From Paracoccaceae bacterium (GTDB lineage: Bacteria > Pseudomonadota > Alphaproteobacteria > Rhodobacterales > Rhodobacteraceae), in assembly GCA_003605175.1 (NCBI GenBank), contig QWDA01000003.1, forward strand, positions 1-64,000: a DNA stretch of 64,000 nucleotides, written 5' to 3'. Position numbers and translations under genes: made by a program. Under the pieces are notes generated by a model. The model saw nothing but the letters and a program-made list of their open reading frames with translations, did no database searches and was not told the DNA's origin. How positions within the stretch are numbered: the stretch's first letter is position 1; each line of letters opens with the position of its first letter. This document shows positions 16,976 through 25,708 of this stretch, piece by piece.

Positions 16976-17527
16976 ACTCGTTTCCGCCGCCCCATTCGCC
17001 GGCCGTGTCTCCCTCGGGGGCGACGCGATCCCGTTCCACCTGTGACCGGCTTCGTGCCGGGTCCGGGCTGCATGAGGCGGCGCCAGCCTCGGCGAAAGGC
17101 GCGCGGCAATCGGCGCGGTCTTCTCGAAGCCCTTCGGCGGTGTCTTCGGGAACTGGCGCCGGGGGAGTGGCTACAGATGCGCTCGTACTCGGCCCGGAGC
17201 GGCCCTCGCAACGGTCGTGCGTTTCCCCCGCCCGAATAGCGCCGAAGGCGCCGGGCGAGCGCCTGCCCGCCCCCACGGGCTGGCGCTCTGGTGACGTTTG
17301 CGCTGACCGTCGAGGTCTGATGTGGGTGGCGCCATCAAACGCGCCGATCAGCCGTTGCAGCGCCATCCCACGGGCAGGCGCTCGCCCGGCTTGCGCTCAG
17401 CTCTAGATGAGGTGGCGGCCCGGAGGCTGCGGCGAGGTGCAATGCCCCCGAAACCTGCGCCCCGTGCCCGCTGGACCATCCCCGCCCCAGAGGCTACCTC
17501 TTGGGTCCGACAGGACGGGGGCAGGCC
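16976..17527. other. Non-coding stretch between pirin and polA with a 20-bp inverted repeat
   Basis: I find no convincing gene in these 552 bases; the open frames have Arg/Pro/Gly-rich translations typical of GC-rich noise. The notable content is a perfect 20-bp inverted repeat (17250-17269 and 17371-17390) around a 101-base spacer. The polA start at 17528 is preceded by GGGGGCAGG. Confidence 0.6.
17250..17390. repeat. Perfect 20-bp inverted repeat with 101-base spacer
   Basis: GCCGGGCGAGC... at 17250-17269 is the exact reverse complement of 17371-17390. The spacer has its own short palindromes (for example GCCCG...CGGGC near 17265-17280). It could be the ends of a decayed small mobile element or a long-range RNA stem. 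It includes no recognisable transposase. Confidence 0.6.
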
Positions 17528-20323
17528 ATGGCATTCGGAAAAGGACATCACCTGAGCCTCGTCGACGGCTCGGCCTTCATCTTCCGCGCCTATCACGCGC
17601 TGCCGCCGCTCACGCGCAAGTCGGACGGGCTGCCCATCGGCGCGGTCTCGGGCTTCGTCAACATGATCTGGAAGATGATCGAGGACAACAGGGGCCCCGA
17701 CGCGCCGACCCATGCCGCGGTGGTGTTCGACAAGGGCAGCCACACCTTCCGCAACGACATGTACGACCTCTACAAGGCGAACCGCGAGGAAATGCCCGAG
17801 GACCTGCGGCCGCAGATGCCGCTCACCCGCGAGGCCACCCGCGCCTTCAACATCGCCTGCCTCGAACAGGAGGGCTTCGAGGCCGACGACATCATCGCGA
17901 CGCTGGCCACCCGGGCCCGCGACGCCGGTGGGCGGGTGACGATCATCTCGTCGGACAAGGACCTGATGCAGCTTGTCGGCGGCGGCATCGAGATGTTCGA
18001 CGCGATGAAGAACATCCGGATCGACCGCGAGGGAGTCGAGGCCAAGTTCGGCGTGCCTCCCGAGAAGGTGATCGACGTGCAGGCGCTCGCCGGCGACAGC
18101 GTCGACAACGTGCCCGGCGCGCCGGGGATCGGGATCAAGACCGCCGCGCTCCTCATCAACGAATACGGCGATCTCGAAACGCTGCTCGCCCGCGCCGGCG
18201 AGATCAGGCAGCCGAAGCGCCGCGAGACCCTGATCGAGAATGCCGAGCAGATCCGGCTCTCGAAGCGGCTCGTCACGCTCGACGCCAACATGCCGCTCGA
18301 TTACGGGCTCGACGATCTCGAGGTGAGGGAGCCCATCGCCGACGACCTCCTGAAATTCCTTGCGGAGATGGAATTCCGCACCATCTCCAGGCGGGTCTCC
18401 GAAAGCCTCGGCGTCGAGGCCCCGGCGATGCCGGAACCGAAACCCGCGCCGGTAGCGGACGACACGCCCGAGGCGCCGCCCATCGACCCCGGGAAATACA
18501 TCCGCATCCGCGACCGCGCCACGCTCGAAACCTTCGTCGCGCAGGCCCATGCCCGCGGCTGGCTCGCCGTCGACACCGAGACCACCGGGCTCGACGAGAT
18601 GGTCGCCGATCTCGTCGGCATCTGCCTCTGCGTCGAACCGGGCGCGGCCGGCTACCTGCCGCTCGCCCATCGCGAATCCGCCACCGACGACCTGTTCGGC
18701 TCCGACGCGCTCGCCGAGGGCCAGATGCCGCTCGACGAGGCGCTCGGGATCCTCAAGCCCGTCCTCGAGGACCCCTCGGTCCTGAAACTCTTCCAGAACG
18801 CCAAGTACGACAGCAAGATCCTCACCCGCTACGGTATCGACGTCGCGCCCATCGACGACACCATGCTGATGTCCTACGCGCTGCATTCCGGGCTCCACAA
18901 CCACGGCATGGACGAGCTTTCCGAGCGCTATCTCCAGCACAAGCCGATCGAGATCAAATCGCTGATCGGCTCGGGCAAGGCGCAGGTCACCTTCGACCGG
19001 GTGCCCGTGGAAGACGCCGTGAAATACGCCGCCGAGGATGCCGACGTCACGCTCCGGCTCTGGCAGGACTTCAAGCCAAAGCTGCACCGCGCGCGGGTCA
19101 CGACCGTTTACGAGACACTCGAACGCCCGCTGGTGCCGGTCCTTGCCGAGATGGAGCGCCACGGCATCAGGGTCGACCGCGACACGCTCAGCCGCATGTC
19201 GAACGCTTTCGCCCAGAAGATGGCCGGGCTCGAGGCCGAGATCCACGAGCTCGCCGGCGGCCCGTTCAACGTGGGCAGCCCCGCGCAGCTGGGCGAGATC
19301 CTGTTCGAGCAGATGGGGCTGCCCGGCGGCAAGAAGGGCAAGAACGGCAAGTATTCCACGCCGGCCGATGTGCTCGAGGACCTCGCCACCGAACACGACC
19401 TGCCCGGCCGCGTGCTCGACTGGCGCCAGCTCTCGAAGCTCAAATCCACCTATACCGACGCGCTGCAGACCCATATCAACCCCGAAACCGGCCGCGTCCA
19501 CACCTCCTACCAGCAGACCGGCGCCTCGACCGGCCGGCTCGCCTCGACCGACCCGAACCTGCAGAACATCCCGGTCCGCACCGAGGACGGCCGCCGGATC
19601 CGCGAGGCCTTCGTGGCCGAACCTGGCAACGTCCTCGTCAGCCTCGACTATTCCCAGATCGAACTGCGCATCCTCGCCCATATCGCCGATATCGAGGCGC
19701 TCAAGGAGGCGTTCCGCGACGGCCAGGACATCCACGCGGCGACCGCCTCGGAGATGTTCAACGTGCCGCTCGACGAGATGACGCCCGAGATCCGCCGCCA
19801 GGCCAAGGCGATCAATTTCGGGGTGATCTACGGCATTTCCGGCTGGGGCCTCGCGCGGAACCTCAGGATCCCGCGCCCCGAGGCGCAGGGCTTCATCGAC
19901 CGCTATTTCGAGCGCTTCCCCGGCATCCGCACCTATATGGACGACACGGTGGCCTTCGCGAAGGAGAACGGCTTCGTCCAGACCCTGTTCGGCCGCAAGA
20001 TCCACACGCCCGAGATCAACAATCGCGGCCCCCATGCCGGCTTCGCCCGCCGCGCCGCGATCAACGCGCCGATCCAGGGCACCGCGGCGGATGTGATCCG
20101 CCGCGCGATGATCCGGATGCCCGCGGCTATCGCGGGGCTGCCGGCGCGGATGCTGCTCCAGGTTCATGACGAACTCCTGTTCGAGGTGGAGGAAGGCGCC
20201 GCGCCCGACCTGATCGCCGCCGCCCGCGCCGTCATGGAAGGCGCCAGCGAACCGGCGGTGAAGCTCGCCGTGCCGCTGGTGGTCGATGCCGGCCAGGGCG
20301 CGAACTGGGCCGAGGCGCATTAG
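17528..20323 (+). CDS. polA: DNA polymerase I
   Basis: This 931-residue repair and Okazaki-fragment polymerase has all three domains. The 5'-3' exonuclease (residues 1-300) shows LSLVDGSAFIFRAYHA, EADDIIATLA and the helix-hairpin-helix GAPGIGIKTA. The 3'-5' proofreading domain is intact, with the DxE site near residue 349 (LAVDTETTGLDEM), unlike Taq-type enzymes. The polymerase domain has motif A near 706 (LVSLDYSQIELRILAHI), motif B (RRQAKAINFGVIYG) and motif C near 879 (LLQVHDELLFEV). The ATG at 17528 is preferred to the upstream GTG at 17501. It reads alone and ends before a GC-rich hairpin. Confidence 0.98.
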   Translation: MAFGKGHHLSLVDGSAFIFRAYHALPPLTRKSDGLPIGAVSGFVNMIWKMIEDNRGPDAPTHAAVVFDKGSHTFRNDMYDLYKANREEMPEDLRPQMPLTREATRAFNIACLEQEGFEADDIIATLATRARDAGGRVTIISSDKDLMQLVGGGIEMFDAMKNIRIDREGVEAKFGVPPEKVIDVQALAGDSVDNVPGAPGIGIKTAALLINEYGDLETLLARAGEIRQPKRRETLIENAEQIRLSKRLVTLDANMPLDYGLDDLEVREPIADDLLKFLAEMEFRTISRRVSESLGVEAPAMPEPKPAPVADDTPEAPPIDPGKYIRIRDRATLETFVAQAHARGWLAVDTETTGLDEMVADLVGICLCVEPGAAGYLPLAHRESATDDLFGSDALAEGQMPLDEALGILKPVLEDPSVLKLFQNAKYDSKILTRYGIDVAPIDDTMLMSYALHSGLHNHGMDELSERYLQHKPIEIKSLIGSGKAQVTFDRVPVEDAVKYAAEDADVTLRLWQDFKPKLHRARVTTVYETLERPLVPVLAEMERHGIRVDRDTLSRMSNAFAQKMAGLEAEIHELAGGPFNVGSPAQLGEILFEQMGLPGGKKGKNGKYSTPADVLEDLATEHDLPGRVLDWRQLSKLKSTYTDALQTHINPETGRVHTSYQQTGASTGRLASTDPNLQNIPVRTEDGRRIREAFVAEPGNVLVSLDYSQIELRILAHIADIEALKEAFRDGQDIHAATASEMFNVPLDEMTPEIRRQAKAINFGVIYGISGWGLARNLRIPRPEAQGFIDRYFERFPGIRTYMDDTVAFAKENGFVQTLFGRKIHTPEINNRGPHAGFARRAAINAPIQGTAADVIRRAMIRMPAAIAGLPARMLLQVHDELLFEVEEGAAPDLIAAARAVMEGASEPAVKLAVPLVVDAGQGANWAEAH

Positions 20324-20360
20324 GCGGCGTTTGAGGCGCTTTGCGCTCCGTTCGCCCCTT

Positions 20361-20383
20361 GGCCCGGGCGACCAGCCCGGGCC
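20361..20383 (+). terminator. GC-rich hairpin downstream of polA
   Basis: GGCCCGGG (20361-20368) pairs perfectly with CCCGGGCC (20376-20383) over a 7-base loop, 38 bases after the polA stop. There is no T-run. Confidence 0.4.
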
Positions 20384-20513
20384 GCGCCCGACCCTCCCCC
20401 CGGGAGGGCGCATGGCGATGTCGCGCGCCGCACGGAGCGAGTCCGGGGCTTTCGGGATAAAACACTGACCACGGGCGTTCCGAGGGCGCCCTCCCAGGGT
20501 CGGGCGCGGCCCT
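20379..20513. repeat. Long interrupted inverted repeat in the polA downstream region
   Basis: The 17-base arm at 20379-20395 is the exact reverse complement of 20497-20513, and just inside it GGGAGGGCGC (20402-20411) is the exact reverse complement of 20487-20496. The two paired blocks together make 27 bp with a 6-base bulge and a loop of 75 bases. The 458-base gap 20324-20781 holds no gene I can support. Confidence 0.65.
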
Positions 20514-20646
20514 CGGTGCCGGGCTCCAACGTGTCCCGCGATAGTTCCGCCGCGCCCCGGCTCCCGACGCTTGCGGCCCTGTCCCGCGATTCGGATGGAA
20601 CCGACCGGGGTTAAGGCGGCGTCCGCACCGATCTGGCGGCGCGCCG

Positions 20647-20690
20647 GTGTACGGGTTGTGTACGGGCTGTGTACAGGTTGTGCCGGGCCG
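20647..20690 (+). repeat. Four-unit 11-bp tandem repeat, GTGTACGGGTT-like
   Basis: Units GTGTACGGGTT, GTGTACGGGCT, GTGTACAGGTT and a decayed GTGCCGGGCCG follow one another exactly every 11 bases, close to one helical turn. They lie 92 bases upstream of the exported-protein start at 20782, a typical place for regulator binding sites. Confidence 0.6.
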
Positions 20691-20781
20691 ATTCCGGCCG
20701 GTTACCGAAAGGTGAAACGGCTGTTATTCGCTATCAACGCGCTTCTGTGGCATGCTGTGCATGTTGGAGAGGAGACCGGCC

Positions 20782-21285
20782 ATGTCCCGTACCGCCACCG
20801 TCCTTGCGGCGCTTCTGGCCCTCGCACTTTGCGGCCCGGCCGCCGCGCAGGAGGCTGAAATCAAACCGGATTGCGCGCCGGGGGCGAAACCCGTCGTCTC
20901 GTCGGGCCTGCCCTCGCGGCCCTGCGGGAGCGCGACGGGCGTCGTCATCAAGCGCGGCCCCGAAGTGGTGCCGGAACCTTCGGCCGTGGCGCCCGAGCCG
21001 GAGGCCAAGCCGCGTCGGGTGATCCGCCGGGTGCCGGTCAATACCACCACCTATGCCGCCTCGTCGTATTTCGTGCCCTACCGGCCCGCAACGCCTTCAT
21101 ATCGCAGAGATTATTCTTTCGGTCTCGAGCTCCGCAGCGGCGACGTGACCCTGCGGATCGGTCGGGGATTCACGCCGCGGCCGCGGCCGCACGGCCATCG
21201 CCACGGCCATGGGTGGGGCCGGCGGAGCCCGGCGGACCGGGAGCCGCCCGCGCGCGGCATCTCCTGGCCGGGGGTGGCCGACTAG
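20782..21285 (+). CDS. Exported His/Pro-rich protein of unknown function
   Basis: The product has 167 residues. A clear signal peptide (TATVLAALLALALCGPAAAQ) ends before EAEIKPDCAPG. The mature part has one Cys pair (D-C-A-P and RPCGS), a Pro/Arg linker, a short beta segment (SFGLELRSGDVTLRIGRGF) and a C-terminal HGHRHGHGW cluster that could bind metal. I do not recognise a named family. The ATG at 20782 follows GGAGAGGAG. The 11-bp tandem repeats upstream may control it. It converges on the phasin gene. Confidence 0.75.
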   Translation: MSRTATVLAALLALALCGPAAAQEAEIKPDCAPGAKPVVSSGLPSRPCGSATGVVIKRGPEVVPEPSAVAPEPEAKPRRVIRRVPVNTTTYAASSYFVPYRPATPSYRRDYSFGLELRSGDVTLRIGRGFTPRPRPHGHRHGHGWGRRSPADREPPARGISWPGVAD

Positions 21286-21311
21286 CCGGGAAACACGCGC
21301 CCGGCGCCGGT

Positions 21312-21671
21312 TCAGTGCGCCCGCTCGAGCTGCCGGCGGACCATCTCCTGGCACATCTCGGCGAGCTTGCGGCTCTCGGCGGTGTACTGGTCCATCGCGG
21401 TCTTGAGGAAGCGGGCGTGGATCTCGTTCAGCTCGGCCGGGTCGGTGCAATGCAGGATATCGTGCTGGGTGCGGATGTCCTCCTTGATGCGCTCGGCAAC
21501 GAAGGAAACCATCTCGCTGCCCAAAAGGCCCAGCGCCTCGACCCAGACGGCACCGGCATCGGTGAGGTTGCCGAACCCGAGCGCCCGGAGCGCCGCGAGA
21601 TCCGTCTCCTTCCGGTTCGCGGCCGGCGGGCCGGCCCCGGCGGTGGGCTGTTGCAGCTCTTTTGTTGCCAT
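21312..21671 (-). CDS. Phasin-family protein
   Basis: This 119-residue helical protein matches the phasin pattern: GNLTDAGAVWVEALGLLGSEMVSFVAERIKED followed by DPAELNEIHARFLKTAMDQYTAESRKLAEM (given here in part). Phasins coat polyhydroxyalkanoate granules; no PHA synthase gene is in this window, so the granule role is inferred from the family. The ATG at 21671 follows GGAGGAG. The N-terminal 25 residues are a Pro/Ala-rich flexible stretch. Confidence 0.85.
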   Translation of the reverse strand: MATKELQQPTAGAGPPAANRKETDLAALRALGFGNLTDAGAVWVEALGLLGSEMVSFVAERIKEDIRTQHDILHCTDPAELNEIHARFLKTAMDQYTAESRKLAEMCQEMVRRQLERAH

Positions 21672-21890
21672 CACGGGTTCTCCTCCAGAGACGCCCGTTC
21701 CGGCCCGCGGCCGGGCCACGCGCCTTTCGGGCAGATTGGCCGCCGATGCGGCGGAAAATGCGAACGGAAACCGGGGTACGGGAGTGAGGATAGCACCCGG
21801 AGGCGATTCCCTTAAGGGAGAATCCCGGGAATGCGCTCACGCCGGTCCGCCCCCTGTTCGCCGCCGGACCCGCCATGATATCCTCCGCCC

Positions 21891-23144
21891 ATGCCCGCCC
21901 TGTGCCGCGCCTGTCTGACATCGTTCGAGAACGGCCCCCGCTGCCCCGCCTGCCGGTCGCCGCTCGTGGTCGCGCATGACGAACTCAATACGCTCTCCAT
22001 CGCGCATATGGATTGCGACGCCTTCTATGCGTCGGTCGAGAAGCGGGAGCATCCGGAGCTGCGCGACAAGCCAGTCATCATCGGCGGCGGCAGGCGCGGC
22101 GTGGTCTCGACGGCCTGCTACATCGCGCGGATCAAGGGGGTGCGCTCGGCGATGCCGATGTTCAAGGCGCTACAGCTCTGCCCCGAGGCGGTGGTGCTGA
22201 AGCCCCGGATGGATCTCTATGCCGAGACCTCGCGGGCGGTGCGGGCGATGATGGAGGCGCTGACGCCGGCGATCGAGCCCCTGTCGCTCGACGAGGCGTT
22301 TCTCGACCTGACCGGAACGGAGAGGCTGCACCACGCGCCGCCGGCGGTCACGCTGGCGCGGCTGGTGCGGCGGATGGAGGAGGAGCTGGGGATCACCGGC
22401 TCGATCGGGCTGTCGCACAACAAGTTCCTGGCCAAGGTGGCGTCGGATCTCGACAAGCCGCGCGGCTTCTCGGTGATCGGCCGGGCGGAGACGGCGGCGT
22501 TCCTGCGCGACCGGCCGGTGAGCCTGATCTGGGGCGTCGGACATGCCGCCCGCGCCACGCTCGACAAGGCGGGGATCCGCACCTTCGCCGACCTGCTGCG
22601 CTGGGAGCGGCGCGATCTCCATGCGCGGTTCGGGTCGATGGGCGAGCGGCTCTGGCATCTGGCGCGGGGCGAGGATGCCCGCCGGGTCTCGCGCGATGCG
22701 CCGGTGAAGTCGGTGTCGAACGAGACCACCTTCAACGAAGACACCGCCGATCCGGAGATCCTCGACGGCCATCTCTGGCGGCTGTCGGAGAAGGTGGCCG
22801 ACCGGCTGAAGGCGCGGGACCGCGCGGGCCGCGTCGTGACGGTGAAGCTGAAGCGCTCCGACCACGCGATCCTGACCCGGCGCGTGAGCCTTTCGGCGCC
22901 GACCCAGATCGCCGACCGGATCTACCGCACGGCGCGGGGGCTGTTCGACGGCGCGGCCGACAAGGGGCCGTTCCGGCTGATCGGCGTGGGGGTCTCGGAG
23001 ATCGTGACGGAGAGTGGCGCGGTGGAAATCGGCGACCTCCTGGACCCGGGTTCGGGCACCCGCGCCCGCGCCGAACGCGCGACGGATGCGATCCGCGAGC
23101 GGTTCGGACCGGATGCGATCGTCAAGGGGCGGTCGCTGCGGTAG
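21891..23144 (+). CDS. dinB: DNA polymerase IV (Y family) with an N-terminal zinc ribbon
   Basis: This 417-residue translesion polymerase has the catalytic MDCDAFYASVEKRE (residues 40-53) and the SLDEAFLDLTG acidic motif, followed by the thumb with LIWGVGHAARATL and the little-finger domain (SVSNETTFNEDT). Before the palm is a 30-residue extension with C5, C8, C18 and C21 as two CxxC pairs, a probable zinc ribbon absent from E. coli DinB. The start at 21891 is supported because those Cys pairs are in frame and conserved in spacing; starting at MDCD would lose them. No LexA-type box is evident upstream. Confidence 0.95.
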   Translation: MPALCRACLTSFENGPRCPACRSPLVVAHDELNTLSIAHMDCDAFYASVEKREHPELRDKPVIIGGGRRGVVSTACYIARIKGVRSAMPMFKALQLCPEAVVLKPRMDLYAETSRAVRAMMEALTPAIEPLSLDEAFLDLTGTERLHHAPPAVTLARLVRRMEEELGITGSIGLSHNKFLAKVASDLDKPRGFSVIGRAETAAFLRDRPVSLIWGVGHAARATLDKAGIRTFADLLRWERRDLHARFGSMGERLWHLARGEDARRVSRDAPVKSVSNETTFNEDTADPEILDGHLWRLSEKVADRLKARDRAGRVVTVKLKRSDHAILTRRVSLSAPTQIADRIYRTARGLFDGAADKGPFRLIGVGVSEIVTESGAVEIGDLLDPGSGTRARAERATDAIRERFGPDAIVKGRSLR

Positions 23145-23253
23145 GGCGGGGGGAATTCGGCCCGACTCTACCGCGTCGCCCGGCGGCCCTTCGTTCCGGG
23201 CGGGGGCAATGCACAACCGTCGCGACCGCGCCAGCCCGGTCGTGTCGGTGCTC

Positions 23254-24129
23254 TCAGCGGCGGATCGTCACCGCCCGGCGGTAGAGATGCCAGGTGGCAT
23301 GGCCGAGGAGCGGCATCACCAGGATCAGCCCCGCGAAGGCCGGGATCGAGCCGATCACCAGTGCCGCGGCGACGATCAGGCCCCAGGTCAGCACGACCTT
23401 GGGATTCTCGCGCGTCAGCCGGACCGAGGTGACGACGGCGGTGGGCACGCCCACGTCGCGGTCGAGGATCAGCGGGAAGGACACCACGGAAATCGCCAGG
23501 ACCACGAGCGCGAAGACGAAGCCGGAGGCGCAGCCGAGCACGATCATCGCCCAGCCGGCGCCGGTGCCGAAGACCTGTGCCGTGAAGGCGCCGATCGAGG
23601 CGGGCGGCGTGGGCCCGAGGGTGACGACGAAGACGAGATAGGCCACCATCATCCAGACGAGGAAGATCGCGAGCAGGTAGAGCCCGAGCAGCACCACCGC
23701 GCCGAAGCTGGGCGCGGCGATCACCGAAAGCGCGGCGCCCCATCCCGCCGGCTCGCCCATTTCGCGGCGCCGCGAGATCTCGTAGAGCCCCACCGCCGCG
23801 AGCGGCCCGAGCAGCGCGAAACCGGCGGCGAGCGGGAACAGGAGCGGCAGGAGGCTCATGTGAAAGCCCATGGCGACCAGCGTGACCCCGATCACCGGGT
23901 AGATCAGCACGATGAAGATCGCGTCGGTGCGGCTCGCGCCGAGATCCTCCATGCCGCGCGCCAGCGCGTCGCGCAGATCGTCGTTGCGGAGGCGGTTGAT
24001 CTCGATGTCGTCCGCGCCGATCCGGCTGTGGTCGTCGCCCAGATGCTCGACGCTGGTGCCCACATGCGTGGCCGCGTCGCCGAGCGCGTGCGCCGCCCAG
24101 GATAGCGGGTTTCCTATGGTTTTCGTCAT
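23254..24129 (-). CDS. DUF2189-type multi-pass membrane protein
   Basis: This 291-residue protein starts with a soluble 70-residue segment (INRLRNDDLRDALARGMEDLGASRTDA). It continues with six hydrophobic segments, among them IFIVLIYPVIGVTLVAMGF, LLLFPLAAGFALLGPLAAV and WGLIVAAALVIGSIPAFAG. The pattern FPLILDRDVGVPTAVVTSVRLTRENP is typical of DUF2189. Function is unknown. The ATG at 24129 is preceded by GGAGGG. It is transcribed in the same direction as the transglycosylase lipoprotein gene upstream, with a 129-base gap. Confidence 0.85.
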   Translation of the reverse strand: MTKTIGNPLSWAAHALGDAATHVGTSVEHLGDDHSRIGADDIEINRLRNDDLRDALARGMEDLGASRTDAIFIVLIYPVIGVTLVAMGFHMSLLPLLFPLAAGFALLGPLAAVGLYEISRRREMGEPAGWGAALSVIAAPSFGAVVLLGLYLLAIFLVWMMVAYLVFVVTLGPTPPASIGAFTAQVFGTGAGWAMIVLGCASGFVFALVVLAISVVSFPLILDRDVGVPTAVVTSVRLTRENPKVVLTWGLIVAAALVIGSIPAFAGLILVMPLLGHATWHLYRRAVTIRR

Positions 24130-24258
24130 GCAAAGACCCTCCAGCTGCAAGATGGCTTGCGGCCGCGCGGGCAAGACGGCCGGTTGCGGCCAGTTCCTTG
24201 AGCAGACTAGCAGAATTTCCCTGCGCGGGGACTCACGATTTCTTGCTTCGGGGTCGGC

Positions 24259-24747
24259 TCAGCGGCAGTGGCGCGCCACTTCGCGGGCGCGCAGCCCGGT
24301 TTCGACCAGGAGGCATCGGTTGCGGGCCTCGTAATAATAGCCCCTGGCGTACCACATCACCGCCGCGTCCATGTCGCCGTCCGAGACGATCCAGGCGCCG
24401 CGCAGGTATTTCACCGCCCAGCGCAGGTTGGTCTCGGCATCGAGAAGTTCGCGGTCGCGGCCCTCGAAGCCCATGCCGCGGGCGGTGGCGGGCAGGATCT
24501 GCATCAGCCCGTAATAGGGGCCGTTGCGTGCGCCCGGGCGGTAGTCGCTCTCGCGCTGGATCACCTTGTGGACCAGGAGGCGCGGCACCCCGTTCCGGTC
24601 GGCATAGCTGTCGATGAGAGTCCGGAGGGCTGGGGTCTCGTTCGGGTAGAGCGGCATCGCGCGGGTCGCGGGTTCGTCGGGGCCGCCGCAGCTCGACAGA
24701 GATACGGCGCAGAAAACCGCCGCGAAAAATCCACGCCACGCCGCCAT
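24259..24747 (-). CDS. Lytic transglycosylase lipoprotein (SLT domain)
   Basis: The product is 162 residues. A signal peptide ends in the lipobox LSSC, with the lipidated Cys at residue 20, so it should be anchored in the outer or inner membrane. The SLT domain has the catalytic Glu E66 in VIQRESDYRPGA, then GPYYGLMQILPATARGMGF and NLRWAVKYLRGAWI. It is short for the family: a minimal catalytic domain without a wall-binding module. It is the third murein transglycosylase in the window. Confidence 0.92.
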   Translation of the reverse strand: MAAWRGFFAAVFCAVSLSSCGGPDEPATRAMPLYPNETPALRTLIDSYADRNGVPRLLVHKVIQRESDYRPGARNGPYYGLMQILPATARGMGFEGRDRELLDAETNLRWAVKYLRGAWIVSDGDMDAAVMWYARGYYYEARNRCLLVETGLRAREVARHCR

Positions 24748-24865
24748 GTTCCGATGTTCCCTCGTTCTGTCCGGCGGATCAAAGCGCAGAGAGAGGGTCC
24801 CGGGCAAGATCCCGCGCGGTGCGGCCGGGCGGCGTGAGCGGAAATCCACCGGCGCGGCCCGGCGG

Positions 24866-25618
24866 TCACCAGGCCGCCCGCGCGCCTTGCCAGACCAGCA
24901 CCGCGCCGCCGAGGATCACCACGGCATCGAGGATCGCCGTGTGCGAGACGTCGGAGAGCCGCGCGGCGAGGCGGCGGGCCAGAAACGCGCCCGGCGCGGC
25001 GCAGGCGCCGATCAGGCCCGCCATCAGCCAGCCCACCGGCGGCAGCGACCCCGCCGACTGGAACACCAGGGTCTTTGCAAGCCCGAGGATCAGCGAGATC
25101 CCGGCATCGGTGGCGATGACGGCGCTGCCGCCGAGGCCGGTCGCAAGGAGGATCGTCAAGAGCAGGACGCCGGAGCCGCTGGTGCCGCCGTTGATCACGC
25201 CGTAGCCGGCGCTGGCCCAGGAGGCGGCTCCGGGGCCGAGGGTGCCATGCCGGCGCTTCAGGATGCGGCGAAGCGGCACGAGGACGATCAGGACCGCGCC
25301 GATCAGCACCGCGACGCCGGGACCCGAGAGGCGGGTGTAGAACAGCGCGCCGACGACCGAGCCGGGCAAGGCCAGAAGCGCGACGCGCAGGGCGGTGGCG
25401 GGCGCGAAATCGCTGCGGAACGCGGCGAGCCGGCTGGCATTGGTGACGAGGGCGGAGAGGCTGACCACCGGGACGATCATCGACGGGTCGAGAACGGTGA
25501 TCAGGACCGGCGGGAGCAGGAGCCCGGTGCCGTAGCCGGTGACACCGCCGATCAGCGAGGCGAGAAAAGCCACGCCCCCGACCAGCAGGATCTGGAGAAG
25601 GGAAATGTCGCCCAGCAT
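24866..25618 (-). CDS. TauE/SafE-family permease
   Basis: This is a 250-residue integral membrane protein with about seven helices. It has the family-typical glycine-rich start (VGGVAFLASLIGGVTGYGTGL), the repeat-like second half (GVINGGTSGSGVLLLTILLATG) and AGLIGACAAPGAFLARRL. Such proteins export sulfite, sulfoacetate or related organosulfonates; the substrate is not evident. The ATG at 25618 is chosen over an upstream in-frame start because it sits directly before the first helix. Confidence 0.88.
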   Translation of the reverse strand: MLGDISLLQILLVGGVAFLASLIGGVTGYGTGLLLPPVLITVLDPSMIVPVVSLSALVTNASRLAAFRSDFAPATALRVALLALPGSVVGALFYTRLSGPGVAVLIGAVLIVLVPLRRILKRRHGTLGPGAASWASAGYGVINGGTSGSGVLLLTILLATGLGGSAVIATDAGISLILGLAKTLVFQSAGSLPPVGWLMAGLIGACAAPGAFLARRLAARLSDVSHTAILDAVVILGGAVLVWQGARAAW

Positions 25619-25708
25619 CGTCAGCCCCGCCACGCCTTCGCGCGTCGCCCTTATGCCGGCGGAGGGCATTCCTCAACAGGTCTTCGGAAATCCGTTCCCG
25701 AAAGCGCC

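Noticed and set aside
17005-17555. Short plus-strand frames in the pirin-polA gap as small genes
   Set aside because: Translations are low-complexity Arg/Pro/Gly strings, have no ribosome sites and no family resemblance.
17348-20413. A 1021-codon open frame opposite polA
   Set aside because: It mirrors the polA codons, is rich in His/Asp/Arg/Gly, has no recognisable domain, and polA is unambiguous.
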